Source of the DNA: Candidatus Eisenbergiella merdavium
Lineage (GTDB): Bacteria; Bacillota; Clostridia; Lachnospirales; Lachnospiraceae
NCBI GenBank assembly: GCA_019119595.1
Contig: DWWS01000054.1
Coordinates: 1 to 64,000, forward strand
DNA length: 64,000 bases
Reading direction: 5' to 3'
The position numbers and the translations under genes were made by a program. Below the pieces are notes generated by a model. The model did not search any database, was not told the DNA's origin, and worked only from the letters and a program-made list of their open reading frames with translations. Within the stretch, counting starts at the first letter, position 1, and every line of letters begins with the position of its first letter. Positions 8,684-16,844 of this stretch are shown here, in pieces.

Positions 8684-8704
8684 GGAGGATAAAAGGAAAA
8701 GCAG

Positions 8705-9451
8705 ATGAAAGAAAACAAATATGACGATCCGGTTTTCTTTGAAAAATACAATCAGATGTCCCGCAGCGTGCAGGGGCTTGCCGGGGCGGGGGAGTGGCCG
8801 ACACTGAAGCGGCTGCTTCCGGATTTTGCCGGGAAAAGCGTCCTCGACCTGGGCTGCGGGCTGGGCTGGCATGCGGCCTATGCCATGGAGCACGGGGCGG
8901 CGCGTGTGGTCGCCACCGATATTTCCGAAAAAATGCTCGAGAAGGCAGGGCGCATCAACGGGAGGGAGGGCATCGAATACAGAAGAGCGGCCTTCGAGGA
9001 TTCGGAGTTTGAGGAGAACAGCTTCGATATCGTGATCTGCTCCCTGATGCTGCATTACCTGGCCTCCTATGAGGAGTTTCTGGAAAAGGTCCATCGCTGG
9101 CTGAAGCCGGAGGGCGTGCTCGCCTATACGGTGGAGCACCCTGTTTTCACGGCGGAAGGAAAGCAGGACTGGTACTATGATCAGGACGGAAAGCCCCTGC
9201 ATTTCCCAGTGGACCGGTATTTTCTGGAAGGAAAGCGGGAGGCGGTATTTCTGGGAGAAAAGGTGGTGAAATACCACCGCACGCTCACAACCTATCTGGA
9301 AACCCTTTCTCAGAAGGGCTTTCGGCTCCTTCATATGGCGGAGCCCATGCCGACGGAGGAAATGGTGAGTAAGATTCCCGGCATGGCGGATGAGCTGAGG
9401 CGGCCCATGATGCTGATCGTGACGGCGGAGAAGGTACGATCGGAACAGTAA
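8705..9451 (+). CDS. Class I SAM-dependent methyltransferase
   Basis: This 248-residue protein has a Rossmann-type methyltransferase core. Motif I is VLDLGCGLGWHAAYA (about 45-59), motif II is the acidic VVATDISEKML, and motif IV/V is FDIVICSLMLHYL. It resembles small-molecule methyltransferases of the Methyltransf_11 group. The acceptor is not indicated. It starts 21 bp after the permease gene with its own AAAAGGAAAAGC site, so the two are probably co-transcribed. Whether they work together is unknown. Confidence 0.88.
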   Translation: MKENKYDDPVFFEKYNQMSRSVQGLAGAGEWPTLKRLLPDFAGKSVLDLGCGLGWHAAYAMEHGAARVVATDISEKMLEKAGRINGREGIEYRRAAFEDSEFEENSFDIVICSLMLHYLASYEEFLEKVHRWLKPEGVLAYTVEHPVFTAEGKQDWYYDQDGKPLHFPVDRYFLEGKREAVFLGEKVVKYHRTLTTYLETLSQKGFRLLHMAEPMPTEEMVSKIPGMADELRRPMMLIVTAEKVRSEQ

Positions 9452-9507
9452 ATGAAAATTTACTTACATTTTAAAAATGCCTGATTTCTAAATTTACATT
9501 CACTCTT

Positions 9508-9627
9508 TATAATAAATTTGTATCAATAAGAAAGCCTGCGTCTGACCGCACCCGTCCGGAGGAACCGGCTGTTCTTCCGGGCGCGGAGCGAAACAGAGCA
9601 GAAAAACGATTGAGTGGAGGTAGAATC
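9508..9627 (+). promoter_or_regulatory. Promoter -10 and structured 5' leader of the ECF transporter operon
   Basis: TATAAT at 9508-9513 is preceded by only a weak -35. The leader that follows folds into TGCG/CGCA (9537-9550) and a 10-bp hairpin with one G-T pair (9556-9565 with 9571-9580, loop CGGCT), then an unpaired purine-rich stretch to the ribosome binding site at 9616. AT-rich imperfect repeats (TTTACTTACATTT, AATTTACATTCA) precede the -10. ECF vitamin transporters are often under riboswitch control, but this leader matches no class I can name. Confidence 0.4.
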
Positions 9628-10488
9628 ATGAATCCGGCAAACAGCAGAACGGGAGGAATCACCCAGTCACAGAAGCTGATGGTGTTCGTCCTCACCATGT
9701 CTCTTTACGGTCTTGCAACTCTGATCACGGAGCTGATCCCCAAATTTCAGGTGGGTATCGTGGAGTTTTCCGTGGAATATTTTCTTTTTATCCCCCTTAC
9801 CCTGGCGATCCTTTTTGATCCCCTGTCCGCTGCCCTGGGCGCGGCGACTGGAGAGCTGGTCTTCAGCGAGATCATGCTGGGACAGTTCGGCGGCCTGGGA
9901 GAGCTGGAAAAATTCATCACCGTTGCCATCGGCGTATATCTGGCAGGACGCCTGGTAAAAAATCCTGCAAACCGTGCGGCTGTTGGAGCTGCTTCCATTC
10001 TTGGAGTGACGGTTCAGCAGCTGATGGGCACGATCGTGGATATCGTGAAGGTTCAGGCATCCTTCAGTGAATTTGAGGCGGTTCCCGGACTTCCGGAGAG
10101 CGTATTTGTGACAGAGGGCTTTGCCTGCCTGAACGACGTGCTTTTCTCGGGAATCCTGTTCTGCATGCTTCCCGCCGTGTTCCTGGTTCCCAGGCTGTAT
10201 GGAAAGATCGAGCCGCTGCTTGGGATGAAGCCCCGCACACCGGAAAATCTGCCTGCGGGAGGGGAAGCGCTCTCCGTCCGTAATCTGGTGCTCTGCGCGG
10301 CGTTTTTTGCAGCAGCCATCGGAGCGGAATGCCTGGCGGAAAGCGGTCTGAGCCTGATCGACTGGGAGGCGGCCTGGGCGGAGAGTACCGGGGCTCTGGT
10401 GACCGGGATCGTCATCGCGGCGGCCGTGGCAGGGATCGTTCTTTTCTGGATGCGCCGGAACGCAAGTCTGAGAAGCGCGCAGAAATGA
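9628..10488 (+). CDS. ECF transporter substrate-binding (S) component
   Basis: This 286-residue integral membrane protein has about six to eight hydrophobic segments. It is followed immediately by genes for a double ECF ATPase and an EcfT-like protein, which identifies it as the S component of an energy-coupling-factor importer for a vitamin or other micronutrient. The conserved-looking segments ELIPKFQVGIVEFSVEYF and DPLSAALGAATGELVF line the N-terminal half. The substrate cannot be inferred. The ATG at 9628 is chosen over an upstream TTG because GGAGG at 9616-9620 is 7 bp away. The stop overlaps an ATG of the next gene (ATGA), so the operon is translationally coupled. Confidence 0.8.
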   Translation: MNPANSRTGGITQSQKLMVFVLTMSLYGLATLITELIPKFQVGIVEFSVEYFLFIPLTLAILFDPLSAALGAATGELVFSEIMLGQFGGLGELEKFITVAIGVYLAGRLVKNPANRAAVGAASILGVTVQQLMGTIVDIVKVQASFSEFEAVPGLPESVFVTEGFACLNDVLFSGILFCMLPAVFLVPRLYGKIEPLLGMKPRTPENLPAGGEALSVRNLVLCAAFFAAAIGAECLAESGLSLIDWEAAWAESTGALVTGIVIAAAVAGIVLFWMRRNASLRSAQK

Positions 10489-10496
10489 GGGAAAGC

Positions 10497-12287
10497 ATGA
10501 TACGGATTGAGGATCTGTCGTTTACCTATCCGGGAGCGGAGAAGGAAACGCTTAAGCACATCAGCCTGCATGTGGAAAAAGGGGATTTCCTTGCGGTCAT
10601 GGGAAACAACGGCTGCGGGAAATCCACGCTGTGCAAGGCGCTGAACGGTCTGATCCCCCACTTCATCGCGGGGGACATGACCGGACGCGTGCGGATCGGC
10701 GGCCTGGATACGGCGGAGCAGGACGTGGGCAGGCTTGCGGAAAAGGTGGGCTATGTGTATCAGGATTTTGAAAATCAGATCGTCCGTCCCACCGTGCTGG
10801 ACGACGCGTCCTTTTCCTGCATGAACTACGGCTGTGAGGATTATCTGGAAAAAGGAAGAGAGGCCCTGGAAATGTGCGGGCTGAAGGGGCGGGAGGAGGA
10901 TTTCGTCTGGCAGCTCTCCGGCGGCCAGAAGCATCTGCTCGCCCTGGCGGGAGCGGCGGCCCTGCAGCCGGAGGTCCTGATCCTGGACGAACCCATCGCC
11001 CAGCTTGACCCGAAGCATGCCGTTTCAACCTATGAAATCCTGAAACGGCTGAATGAGGAGTACAAAAAGACCATCATCGTGATCGAACATCACACGGAAT
11101 ATATCGCCCGCTACTGCAGGAATGCGGTGCTGATGCGGGACGGAGAGATCCTCTGGAAGCTTCCGGCAAAGGAAGCGCTGCGGCGCGTCAGGCAGCTGCA
11201 GGAGAGCAGCATCTTCCCGCCGCAGACAGCCCTGGCTGCCCTTCGCCTGAAGGAGCTGGGAGGCCTGAGCGCGGACGCTCCCCTTCCCGTCACCGTGGAG
11301 GAGGGAAAGCAGGTCTTTTCCGCCTGCTCCTATCACAGGCCCGTTCCCGGAAGGCGGCATGGAAGCGTCCTGCCGGAGGGCCGGGAAACGGTTCTGTCCT
11401 TTGAGGACGTGAGTGTGGAATACCGTGCCGTAAAGGGAGAGAACATAAAGAGCTTAAACCACTTTTTCCTGGATGTGAAAAGAGGGGAAAAGATCGCTGT
11501 GATCGGCTCCAACGGGGCCGGAAAGTCCACCATGATGAAGCTTCTGACCGGCACGCTGAAGGCGGCGGACGGCCGGGTGAGCGTCTGCGGACAGGATGCG
11601 GCGAAAACAAAGCCGGAAAAGCTTGCGGAAAGCCTTTCCTATGTATATCAGAATCCGGAGGAAATGTTCATCCGGGATTCCATCGGCGCGGACATCGCCT
11701 ATGCCATGAAGGCGCGCGGGGTGAAGGACTGGAAGGAGCAGACAGACAGGCTTCTTTCCCAGTTTGGACTGACACAGCTTCAGGACCGGGACGGGCGGCT
11801 GCTTTCCGGCGGGCAGATGCGCCGGGCCTCTCTTGCCATCGGCGTGGCGCTCAACCCCTCCGTGCTTCTTCTGGATGAGCCGACGGCCAATCTGGATATC
11901 GCAACCAGGCACGAGATCATGGCGGCGCTGGAACGGCTCAAGGATGTGACGGAAACGGTTCTGATCGCCACCCACGACATGCAGCTTGTCTGCCAGTGGG
12001 CGGAGCGGATCCTGGTGCTTCACGGCGGAAGCCTGGCAGCGGACGGCACCCGGGATGAGATCTTTTCGGACAGCTGGCTGGCCCGTCTGGTGGGGATCAG
12101 GCCGCCGGAGATCTTTTCCATGGGCCGTGCGCTGGACGAACGGGCCGCATGCTATACGGTGGAGGAATTTGCGGAATGCTTCGGTCCGGCGGCTGTGGAA
12201 GAAACCTGCCGCGGGGAGAAGGCGGGAACGCCCGCCTGGAAAAAGGCGCGGGAAAACGGAGGGAATCATGCTGGAAAAACTTTCTGA
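10497..12287 (+). CDS. ECF transporter double ATPase (fused EcfA-EcfA')
   Basis: This 596-residue protein has two ABC ATPase domains in one chain. The first (about 1-245) has Walker A GNNGCGKST at 36-44, signature LSGGQ and Walker B VLILDEP. The second (about 300-545) has Walker A GSNGAGKST at 337-345, signature LSGGQMRRA and Walker B LLLDEPTANLD. Separate EcfA and EcfA' subunits are common; a fused form is a known variant. It energises uptake by the S and T proteins encoded on either side. An alternative ATG at 10485 overlaps the previous stop; 10497 is preferred because AGGGA lies just upstream. A C-terminal tail of about 50 residues has no obvious domain. Confidence 0.88.
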   Translation: MIRIEDLSFTYPGAEKETLKHISLHVEKGDFLAVMGNNGCGKSTLCKALNGLIPHFIAGDMTGRVRIGGLDTAEQDVGRLAEKVGYVYQDFENQIVRPTVLDDASFSCMNYGCEDYLEKGREALEMCGLKGREEDFVWQLSGGQKHLLALAGAAALQPEVLILDEPIAQLDPKHAVSTYEILKRLNEEYKKTIIVIEHHTEYIARYCRNAVLMRDGEILWKLPAKEALRRVRQLQESSIFPPQTALAALRLKELGGLSADAPLPVTVEEGKQVFSACSYHRPVPGRRHGSVLPEGRETVLSFEDVSVEYRAVKGENIKSLNHFFLDVKRGEKIAVIGSNGAGKSTMMKLLTGTLKAADGRVSVCGQDAAKTKPEKLAESLSYVYQNPEEMFIRDSIGADIAYAMKARGVKDWKEQTDRLLSQFGLTQLQDRDGRLLSGGQMRRASLAIGVALNPSVLLLDEPTANLDIATRHEIMAALERLKDVTETVLIATHDMQLVCQWAERILVLHGGSLAADGTRDEIFSDSWLARLVGIRPPEIFSMGRALDERAACYTVEEFAECFGPAAVEETCRGEKAGTPAWKKARENGGNHAGKTF

Positions 12288-13098
12288 AAACATACTGGAC
12301 AAACTGACCATGGATTTTCTGCGCAGCCAGGTGCTGAAAAACGCCTATGGGAACAGCGACACCGTTATAGCCCGTCTGGATCCAAGGCTTCTGATCCTGT
12401 GGTATCTGTTCTTCGGTGTGGTTCCCTGGTTTCTGCAGGATGTACGGGTGCTGCTCGGAATCTTTCTGCTCCTGCTTCTGACCGCCTCCCTTGCCAGGAT
12501 CGCCCCGCTGGTGCTTTTCCTGTTCGGTGTGGGCGTATTCACCCAGACCGGATACCTGCTACTGGTATCGCTTTTATTCGGAGGAAACGGGGAGACGGCC
12601 GCTGCCCTTCTTGTGATGACGCTGAAGGTCGCCGCCGTGTCGCTGGCCTCGGTCACCGTTTTTTCCGGCCTTGAGCCGGACCGGCTGGCAAACGGCCTGG
12701 AGTGGTTCGGCTTTCCGGAGAGGCTTTCCTTCTCCATTTCCTTCGCCTACCGCCTGCTGCCCTCGCTGATGGAGGAATTTCAGAATATCCTTCTGTCCTG
12801 CAGACTCCGGGGAAATGCGCCGGAGCCGGAGGGCCTGAGGGGGAAGCTTCGCTGGCTGATCTATCAGGTGAAGCTCATCATGCTCGCCTTTTATCCGCTG
12901 ATGCTCAACATGGCGAAAAAATCCCGCACCACGGTGGAGGCTCTGGAGCTGAGGGGCTACCGCTATGCCTCGCAGAATGCGAAGGTGAAAAGCATGCGCC
13001 TTTCTTCCCTGCGCCTTGGCCGGACGGATGTAGCCTTTCTTGCCGTATCCGTCCTCTGGACGGCCGCCGCATTTGCGATTCCCGGCCTTCTCGCATGA
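12268..13098 (+). CDS. ECF transporter transmembrane (T) component, CbiQ/EcfT family
   Basis: This 276-residue membrane protein has about five hydrophobic helices in the first two thirds, then the CbiQ/EcfT cytosolic coupling region. The late motif ALELRGYRY matches the A-R-G coupling motif of T components. It couples ATP hydrolysis by the preceding double ATPase to movement of the S component. The start at 12268 overlaps the ATPase gene by 20 bp and has GGAGGG just upstream. A hairpin at 13104-13134 separates it from the PHP gene. Confidence 0.88.
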   Translation: MLEKLSENILDKLTMDFLRSQVLKNAYGNSDTVIARLDPRLLILWYLFFGVVPWFLQDVRVLLGIFLLLLLTASLARIAPLVLFLFGVGVFTQTGYLLLVSLLFGGNGETAAALLVMTLKVAAVSLASVTVFSGLEPDRLANGLEWFGFPERLSFSISFAYRLLPSLMEEFQNILLSCRLRGNAPEPEGLRGKLRWLIYQVKLIMLAFYPLMLNMAKKSRTTVEALELRGYRYASQNAKVKSMRLSSLRLGRTDVAFLAVSVLWTAAAFAIPGLLA

Positions 13099-13103
13099 GG
13101 CCC

Positions 13104-13134
13104 GCCTGCATGAAGCCTGAAGCTTTATGCAGGC
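13104..13134. other. Intercistronic hairpin
   Basis: GCCTGCAT (13104-13111) pairs with ATGCAGGC (13127-13134), with an AAGC/GCTT pairing inside. There is no T-tract, so this is more likely an mRNA-processing or stability element than a terminator. Confidence 0.45.
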
Positions 13135-13157
13135 AATGACAGAACGGAGGAACGATC

Positions 13158-13955
13158 ATGAAAATGGATTTTCACACCCACGGAAAGCTGGCGAAAAAGC
13201 TGCCGTTTTCCGAAATATATACGGGCTGGCTTCTGGGAGAGGCGAAATGCGCCGACCTGGACGCCATCTGCCTGACCGAGCATTTCAATACCTTGGGCTT
13301 CGACCGGATCTACGGCTACATCAGGGAACGCTGTGACAGGGAGGGAGACGCTTTTATTGCAGATGGGCTGAAGCTGTTTCCGGGCATGGAGACGGATATC
13401 GCGGAGGGCGGACACATCCTTTCCATCGGCCCCCTGGACGCCATTCTGGAGCTGAACCGGAGGCTGGAGCCCAACAAGGAGAAGGGCAGCTTCCTTCCCT
13501 TTGCCCGGCTGCTTGAGCTGTTCGGGGAATATCCGGTGCTTGTGGGAGCGGGGCACCCCTTCCGCGGCATGGAGGAGGGCACGGGAAACATCACCCGCCT
13601 TCCGGCTTCCCAGCTTGCGGCTTTTGATTTTATCGACCTTAACGGCAAAGACCTGGCGGAGGATGCCGAACGGACCATCGCGCGGACGAAGGAGCTGGGG
13701 AAAAGGCTGGGAAAGCCCGTGGTGACGGGAAGCGATACCCATCAGGCATTTCAATACGGCTGCGTGCATACGGATTTTGCTTTTGAATTCAGCACCTTTG
13801 CCCGGCTGAAGGAGGAAATGGAGGCGGGGAGATATACGATCCATATGGAAGCCACCCTGCCCTTCCAGGTGCGCACCGCCTCCATGCTGAAAAAAGCGCT
13901 GAAGCAGATCCACAGCCTGGGCGGGGACTACGTGCAGGTGCTTGTATCGGAATGA
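13158..13955 (+). CDS. PHP-domain phosphoesterase
   Basis: This 265-residue protein starts with DFHTHGKL, the first metal motif of the polymerase-and-histidinol-phosphatase (PHP) domain. It continues with LTEHFN, a central GMETDI, GAGHPFRG and a late GSDTHQ. All fit a complete stand-alone PHP hydrolase acting on a phosphate ester. It lies 60 bp after the T component with its own GGAGG site, so it probably belongs to the ECF operon. It could process a phosphorylated form of the imported compound, but that link is inference. Confidence 0.82.
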   Translation: MKMDFHTHGKLAKKLPFSEIYTGWLLGEAKCADLDAICLTEHFNTLGFDRIYGYIRERCDREGDAFIADGLKLFPGMETDIAEGGHILSIGPLDAILELNRRLEPNKEKGSFLPFARLLELFGEYPVLVGAGHPFRGMEEGTGNITRLPASQLAAFDFIDLNGKDLAEDAERTIARTKELGKRLGKPVVTGSDTHQAFQYGCVHTDFAFEFSTFARLKEEMEAGRYTIHMEATLPFQVRTASMLKKALKQIHSLGGDYVQVLVSE

Positions 13956-13993
13956 AAAAGTGTGCGCCTTGATGCGGCACGTATCATGCGCAC
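13955..13993 (-). terminator. Rho-independent terminator of the rpiR-type gene
   Basis: Read on the minus strand, GTGCGC (13993-13988) pairs with GCGCAC (13967-13962), with GAT/ATC pairing inside, followed by TTTTT at 13959-13955. It lies about 95 bp beyond the full-length stop of the regulator. Confidence 0.6.
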
Positions 13994-14086
13994 TACCCGC
14001 GCCGGGCGCGGTCGTCGTCAGGCAATAATATACCCGACAATCTTTGATTGCCAGCGCGCAGAGTGCGCATCCACAGCTGTGCCCTG

Positions 14087-14926
14087 TCAGCCGGGAAGCT
14101 CCCGGCTGTATTTTTGTTTCAGGGCGTGTAGGCGTTCCAGCGGAGCCACCGCCTTTTCGCCCATATATGCGGCGGTCTGCACCACAAGCGCGTCGATGAC
14201 GGCCATGGGCGCGGTCATGGAATGATATTCCTCAGGCTAGCCGCGGTAGATGAGCAGGCTGACGTCGGCGCGGGAGGTTTCGGCGGCATAGACCCGGCTG
14301 CTGAACAGGATGCTTTTGCAGCCCGCCGCACAGGCGTGCGACAACAGCACGCTGTCCTCCCTGGGAAGCTTCTGAAAGCCGAAGCAGACGACCAGATCCC
14401 CTTCACAAAGCCGGTTCAGATCCTCGAACAGCTCCGTCCCGCCGGAGGGCATGAGAAACACAGCCTTACCGAAGCGGTTCAGGCGGAAATGAAGAAGCTG
14501 CGCCAGACAGCGGGAGGCCCCTTTTCCATGCAGAAAGATCCGTTCCGAGGAAGCGAAAAGCCGGACGGCCTTCTCAAAGGCATCATGGTCGATCAGCTCC
14601 AGCGTTTTCTGCAGACAGGCCTGCTGTCCGGCAAGAAAGGCATCCAGCCCGCCGTCCTTCCGGTTCTGTAGCGCTCCCCGCAGCTTTCCGGCGGGCCCTG
14701 TGCCGCCGAACGCTTCAGCCACTGCTCCCTTCAGCCCCTTATAGTCCGGATATCCGGCATGCTTCGCAAGGCGGGAGAGCGAAGCGTCAGAGATGCCAAG
14801 CCTGTCCGCAAGCTGAGAGATGGAATCGCTTAAAAAGACGCTCGGATTCCGGCAGATGAAATCGATGATCTCCTGTTCGGTTTTTGTATAGGCGGTCTGA
14901 TCATGAAAAAACAGTTCTGAAAGCAT
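14087..14926 (-). pseudogene. MurR/RpiR-family regulator with an in-frame amber stop
   Basis: The gene encodes an RpiR-type sugar-phosphate-responsive regulator: a helix-turn-helix domain (LADRLGISDASLSRLAKHAGY) and then a SIS domain (IFLHGKGASRCLA). Translation stops at a TAG at 14239-14237 after 229 codons. Reading on in the same frame gives 49 more codons of typical SIS C-terminus (PEEYHSM, MAVIDALVV, LERLHALKQ) up to TGA at 14089-14087, for a normal length of about 279. One base change therefore removes the end of the effector domain. A truncated repressor, amber suppression or a sequencing error are all possible. The start at 14926 has AAGGAGG just upstream. No sugar-phosphate enzyme is adjacent, so its target is unclear. 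Confidence 0.8.
14088..14115 (+). terminator. Rho-independent terminator, plus strand
   Basis: CAGCCGGGA (14088-14096) pairs perfectly with TCCCGGCTG (14100-14108) and is followed by TATTTTT. It faces the ECF-PHP operon and overlaps the last codons of the opposing regulator gene. Confidence 0.65.
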
Positions 14927-15050
14927 ACTGCCTCCTTGTTCGTTATTCACAGCTTTCCCGGTATTCTGAGAGAAGCTTTTTATACGCGGCCCTGCGATCG
15001 GCTGTTTCTGCGCCATGGCAGGGCGCTGTCCTGCGGCGACGCTGACAACC

Positions 15051-15056
15051 ATTATA
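15051..15056 (-). promoter_or_regulatory. Candidate -10 for the rpiR-type gene
   Basis: The minus strand reads TATAAT at 15056-15051, about 125 bp upstream of the regulator start. No good -35 is present, so this is tentative. Nothing else is recognised between 14927 and 15152. Confidence 0.25.
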
Positions 15057-15152
15057 GCATTCCTGAGGGCGGAAAACCATCCTGGAAAGGAAAGCTTCCC
15101 GTAAGGTTTTTGTAAATGAAGAAGAACTTCTGAAAAGAATGAAAAGTGTATA

Positions 15153-15181
15153 TTGACATCGGCGCGCGGGAAAACTATAAT
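15153..15181 (+). promoter_or_regulatory. Consensus promoter of tRNA-Asn
   Basis: TTGACA at 15153-15158, a 17-bp spacer and TATAAT at 15176-15181 match the sigma-A consensus exactly, 31 bp upstream of the tRNA. Confidence 0.85.
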
Positions 15182-15212
15182 CAGATGTGTTGAGAGACGT
15201 ACAATTACATAT

Positions 15213-15284
15213 TCCTCGATAGCTCAATGGTAGAGCACTCGGCTGTTAACCGAGTTGTTGCAGGTTCGAGCCCTGCTCGGGGAG
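15213..15284 (+). tRNA. tRNA-Asn (anticodon GTT)
   Basis: A 7-bp acceptor stem (TCCTCGA with TCGGGGA), a D arm (GCTCAATGGTAGAGC), an anticodon stem CTCGG/CCGAG with loop CTGTTAA, and a T arm with GGTTCGAGCC form a complete cloverleaf. The anticodon GTT reads Asn codons. The discriminator is G and CCA is not encoded. Confidence 0.95.
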
Positions 15285-15301
15285 CTCCGAGACGTGAAGG
15301 G

Positions 15302-15333
15302 ACGGCCTGATAGCAAACTATCAGGCCGTTTTT
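15302..15333 (+). terminator. Terminator after tRNA-Asn
   Basis: A 12-bp perfect stem (15302-15313 with 15318-15329, loop CAAA) is followed by a run of T. It lies 17 bp beyond the tRNA. Confidence 0.85.
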
Positions 15334-15382
15334 CAGAAAACTGGCCGGAGACGGAAGAAAAGAAAAAAGGAGAAAACAGCAT

Positions 15383-16825
15383 ATGGGAAAACTGGATGGA
15401 CTGAAGCCCGCGGAGGTGTTTCACTATTTTGAAGAGATCAGCCGCATTCCGCACGGCTCCGGAAATGTGGACGCGATCAGCTATTATCTGAAGGACTTTG
15501 CGCAGAGCAGAGGCCTTTTCTGCGTGCAGGATGAGGTAAAAAATATCATCATCATAAAGGAAGCAGCTCCCGGCTATGAGGAGGAAGAACCGGTGCTCCT
15601 GCAGGGCCACATGGATATGGTGGCGGTGAAGGACGCGGACTGCGGGAAGGATATGACGAAGGAGGGGCTGGATCTGAAAACGGACGGCGACTGGCTGTAC
15701 GCGCAGGGCACCAGCCTTGGCGGAGACGACGGCATCGCGGTGGCTTATGCGCTCGCCCTCCTGGATTCAGACAGTATCCCCCATCCCCGGCTGGAGGTGA
15801 TCATCACCGTGGACGAGGAGACCGGAATGGAGGGAGCGAACGCCATTGACCTGTCCGTCTGCAAAGGAAGAAGGATGCTGAACCTGGATTATGAGGAGGA
15901 GGGCGTGCTCCTCACCAGCTGCGCGGGCGGCGCGAGGGTGCACGGAAGGCTTCCCCTTTCCCGCGGCAAAATGGCCGGAGCCTGTATGGAAATAGCGCTG
16001 GAGGGGCTGCTTGGCGGTCATTCCGGAGCTGAGATCGACAAGGGTCGTGTCAACGCGAACGCGCTGCTGGGACGGCTGATGCGCAGCCTCCCCGAAAAGG
16101 CGCAGGCCCGCTTCCTTTCTCTGGAGGGAGGCAGCGCGGACAACGCCATCCCTTCCGCCGCCCGTGCCGCCCTTGTGGTGAAAAAAGAGGCGGTTCCTGC
16201 CGTCAGAGAGGCGCTTGCCGCTCTGGAAAAGACCGTCCGCCGGGAATATGAATCCACGGATCCCGGCCTTGTCATCCGCATTGAAAAAGAAGAAGATGGG
16301 GAATGGGGAGTATTTTCAGAGGAAAGCACGGAAAAGATCACAGCCATCCTTTATCTCATGCCAAACGGGATCCGGCGCATGAGCCCGGACATTCCGGGAC
16401 TGGTACAGACCTCTCTCAACCTGGGGATCCTCAGAACGGAAGAGGACTGCGTGTGCTTTGATTATTCCGTCAGAAGCAGCGTGGGGAGCGAAAAGGACAT
16501 GCTCATCGATCAGGTATGCCTGCTGCTTTCCTCGCAGGGTGCGGAATATACGGTGAGCGGCAGCTACCCGGCCTGGGAATACCGGAAGGATTCCGCCCTG
16601 CGCGACAGGATGATCCGCATTTATGAAGAAATGTTCCATGCCTCTCCCAGAGTGGAAGCCATCCACGCGGGACTGGAGTGCGGCATCCTTGCCGCAAAGC
16701 TGCCCGGCCTGGACTGCGTTTCCATCGGGCCGGACATGAAGGACATTCATACGCCAAGAGAGCGCCTGAGCATTTCCTCCACGGAAAGAGTGTGGAACTA
16801 TATTCTGGAAATTCTGAAAAAATAG
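15383..16825 (+). CDS. pepD: Aminoacyl-histidine dipeptidase (Xaa-His dipeptidase)
   Basis: This 480-residue M20-family metallopeptidase is of the PepD type and cleaves dipeptides with C-terminal His or broad specificity. Visible metal-site motifs are GHMDMV, GGDDGIA and DEETGMEGA, with the late HAGLECGIL. The N-terminal FEEISRIPHGSGN is a family hallmark. Length and domain layout (catalytic domain with an inserted lid) are normal. AAGGAGAAAACAGC precedes the ATG. It lies in a + strand pair with the threonine-aldolase-like gene 20 bp downstream, suggesting linked peptide and amino-acid catabolism. No promoter is obvious after the tRNA terminator. Confidence 0.93.
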   Translation: MGKLDGLKPAEVFHYFEEISRIPHGSGNVDAISYYLKDFAQSRGLFCVQDEVKNIIIIKEAAPGYEEEEPVLLQGHMDMVAVKDADCGKDMTKEGLDLKTDGDWLYAQGTSLGGDDGIAVAYALALLDSDSIPHPRLEVIITVDEETGMEGANAIDLSVCKGRRMLNLDYEEEGVLLTSCAGGARVHGRLPLSRGKMAGACMEIALEGLLGGHSGAEIDKGRVNANALLGRLMRSLPEKAQARFLSLEGGSADNAIPSAARAALVVKKEAVPAVREALAALEKTVRREYESTDPGLVIRIEKEEDGEWGVFSEESTEKITAILYLMPNGIRRMSPDIPGLVQTSLNLGILRTEEDCVCFDYSVRSSVGSEKDMLIDQVCLLLSSQGAEYTVSGSYPAWEYRKDSALRDRMIRIYEEMFHASPRVEAIHAGLECGILAAKLPGLDCVSIGPDMKDIHTPRERLSISSTERVWNYILEILKK

Positions 16826-16844
16826 AAAAAGGATACAAAAGAAA

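Noticed and set aside
6905-9334. Long minus-strand open frame (about 809 codons)
   Set aside because: It lies antisense to the FtsX permease and methyltransferase genes, which have clear motifs and ribosome binding sites. It is an effect of GC-rich codon use.
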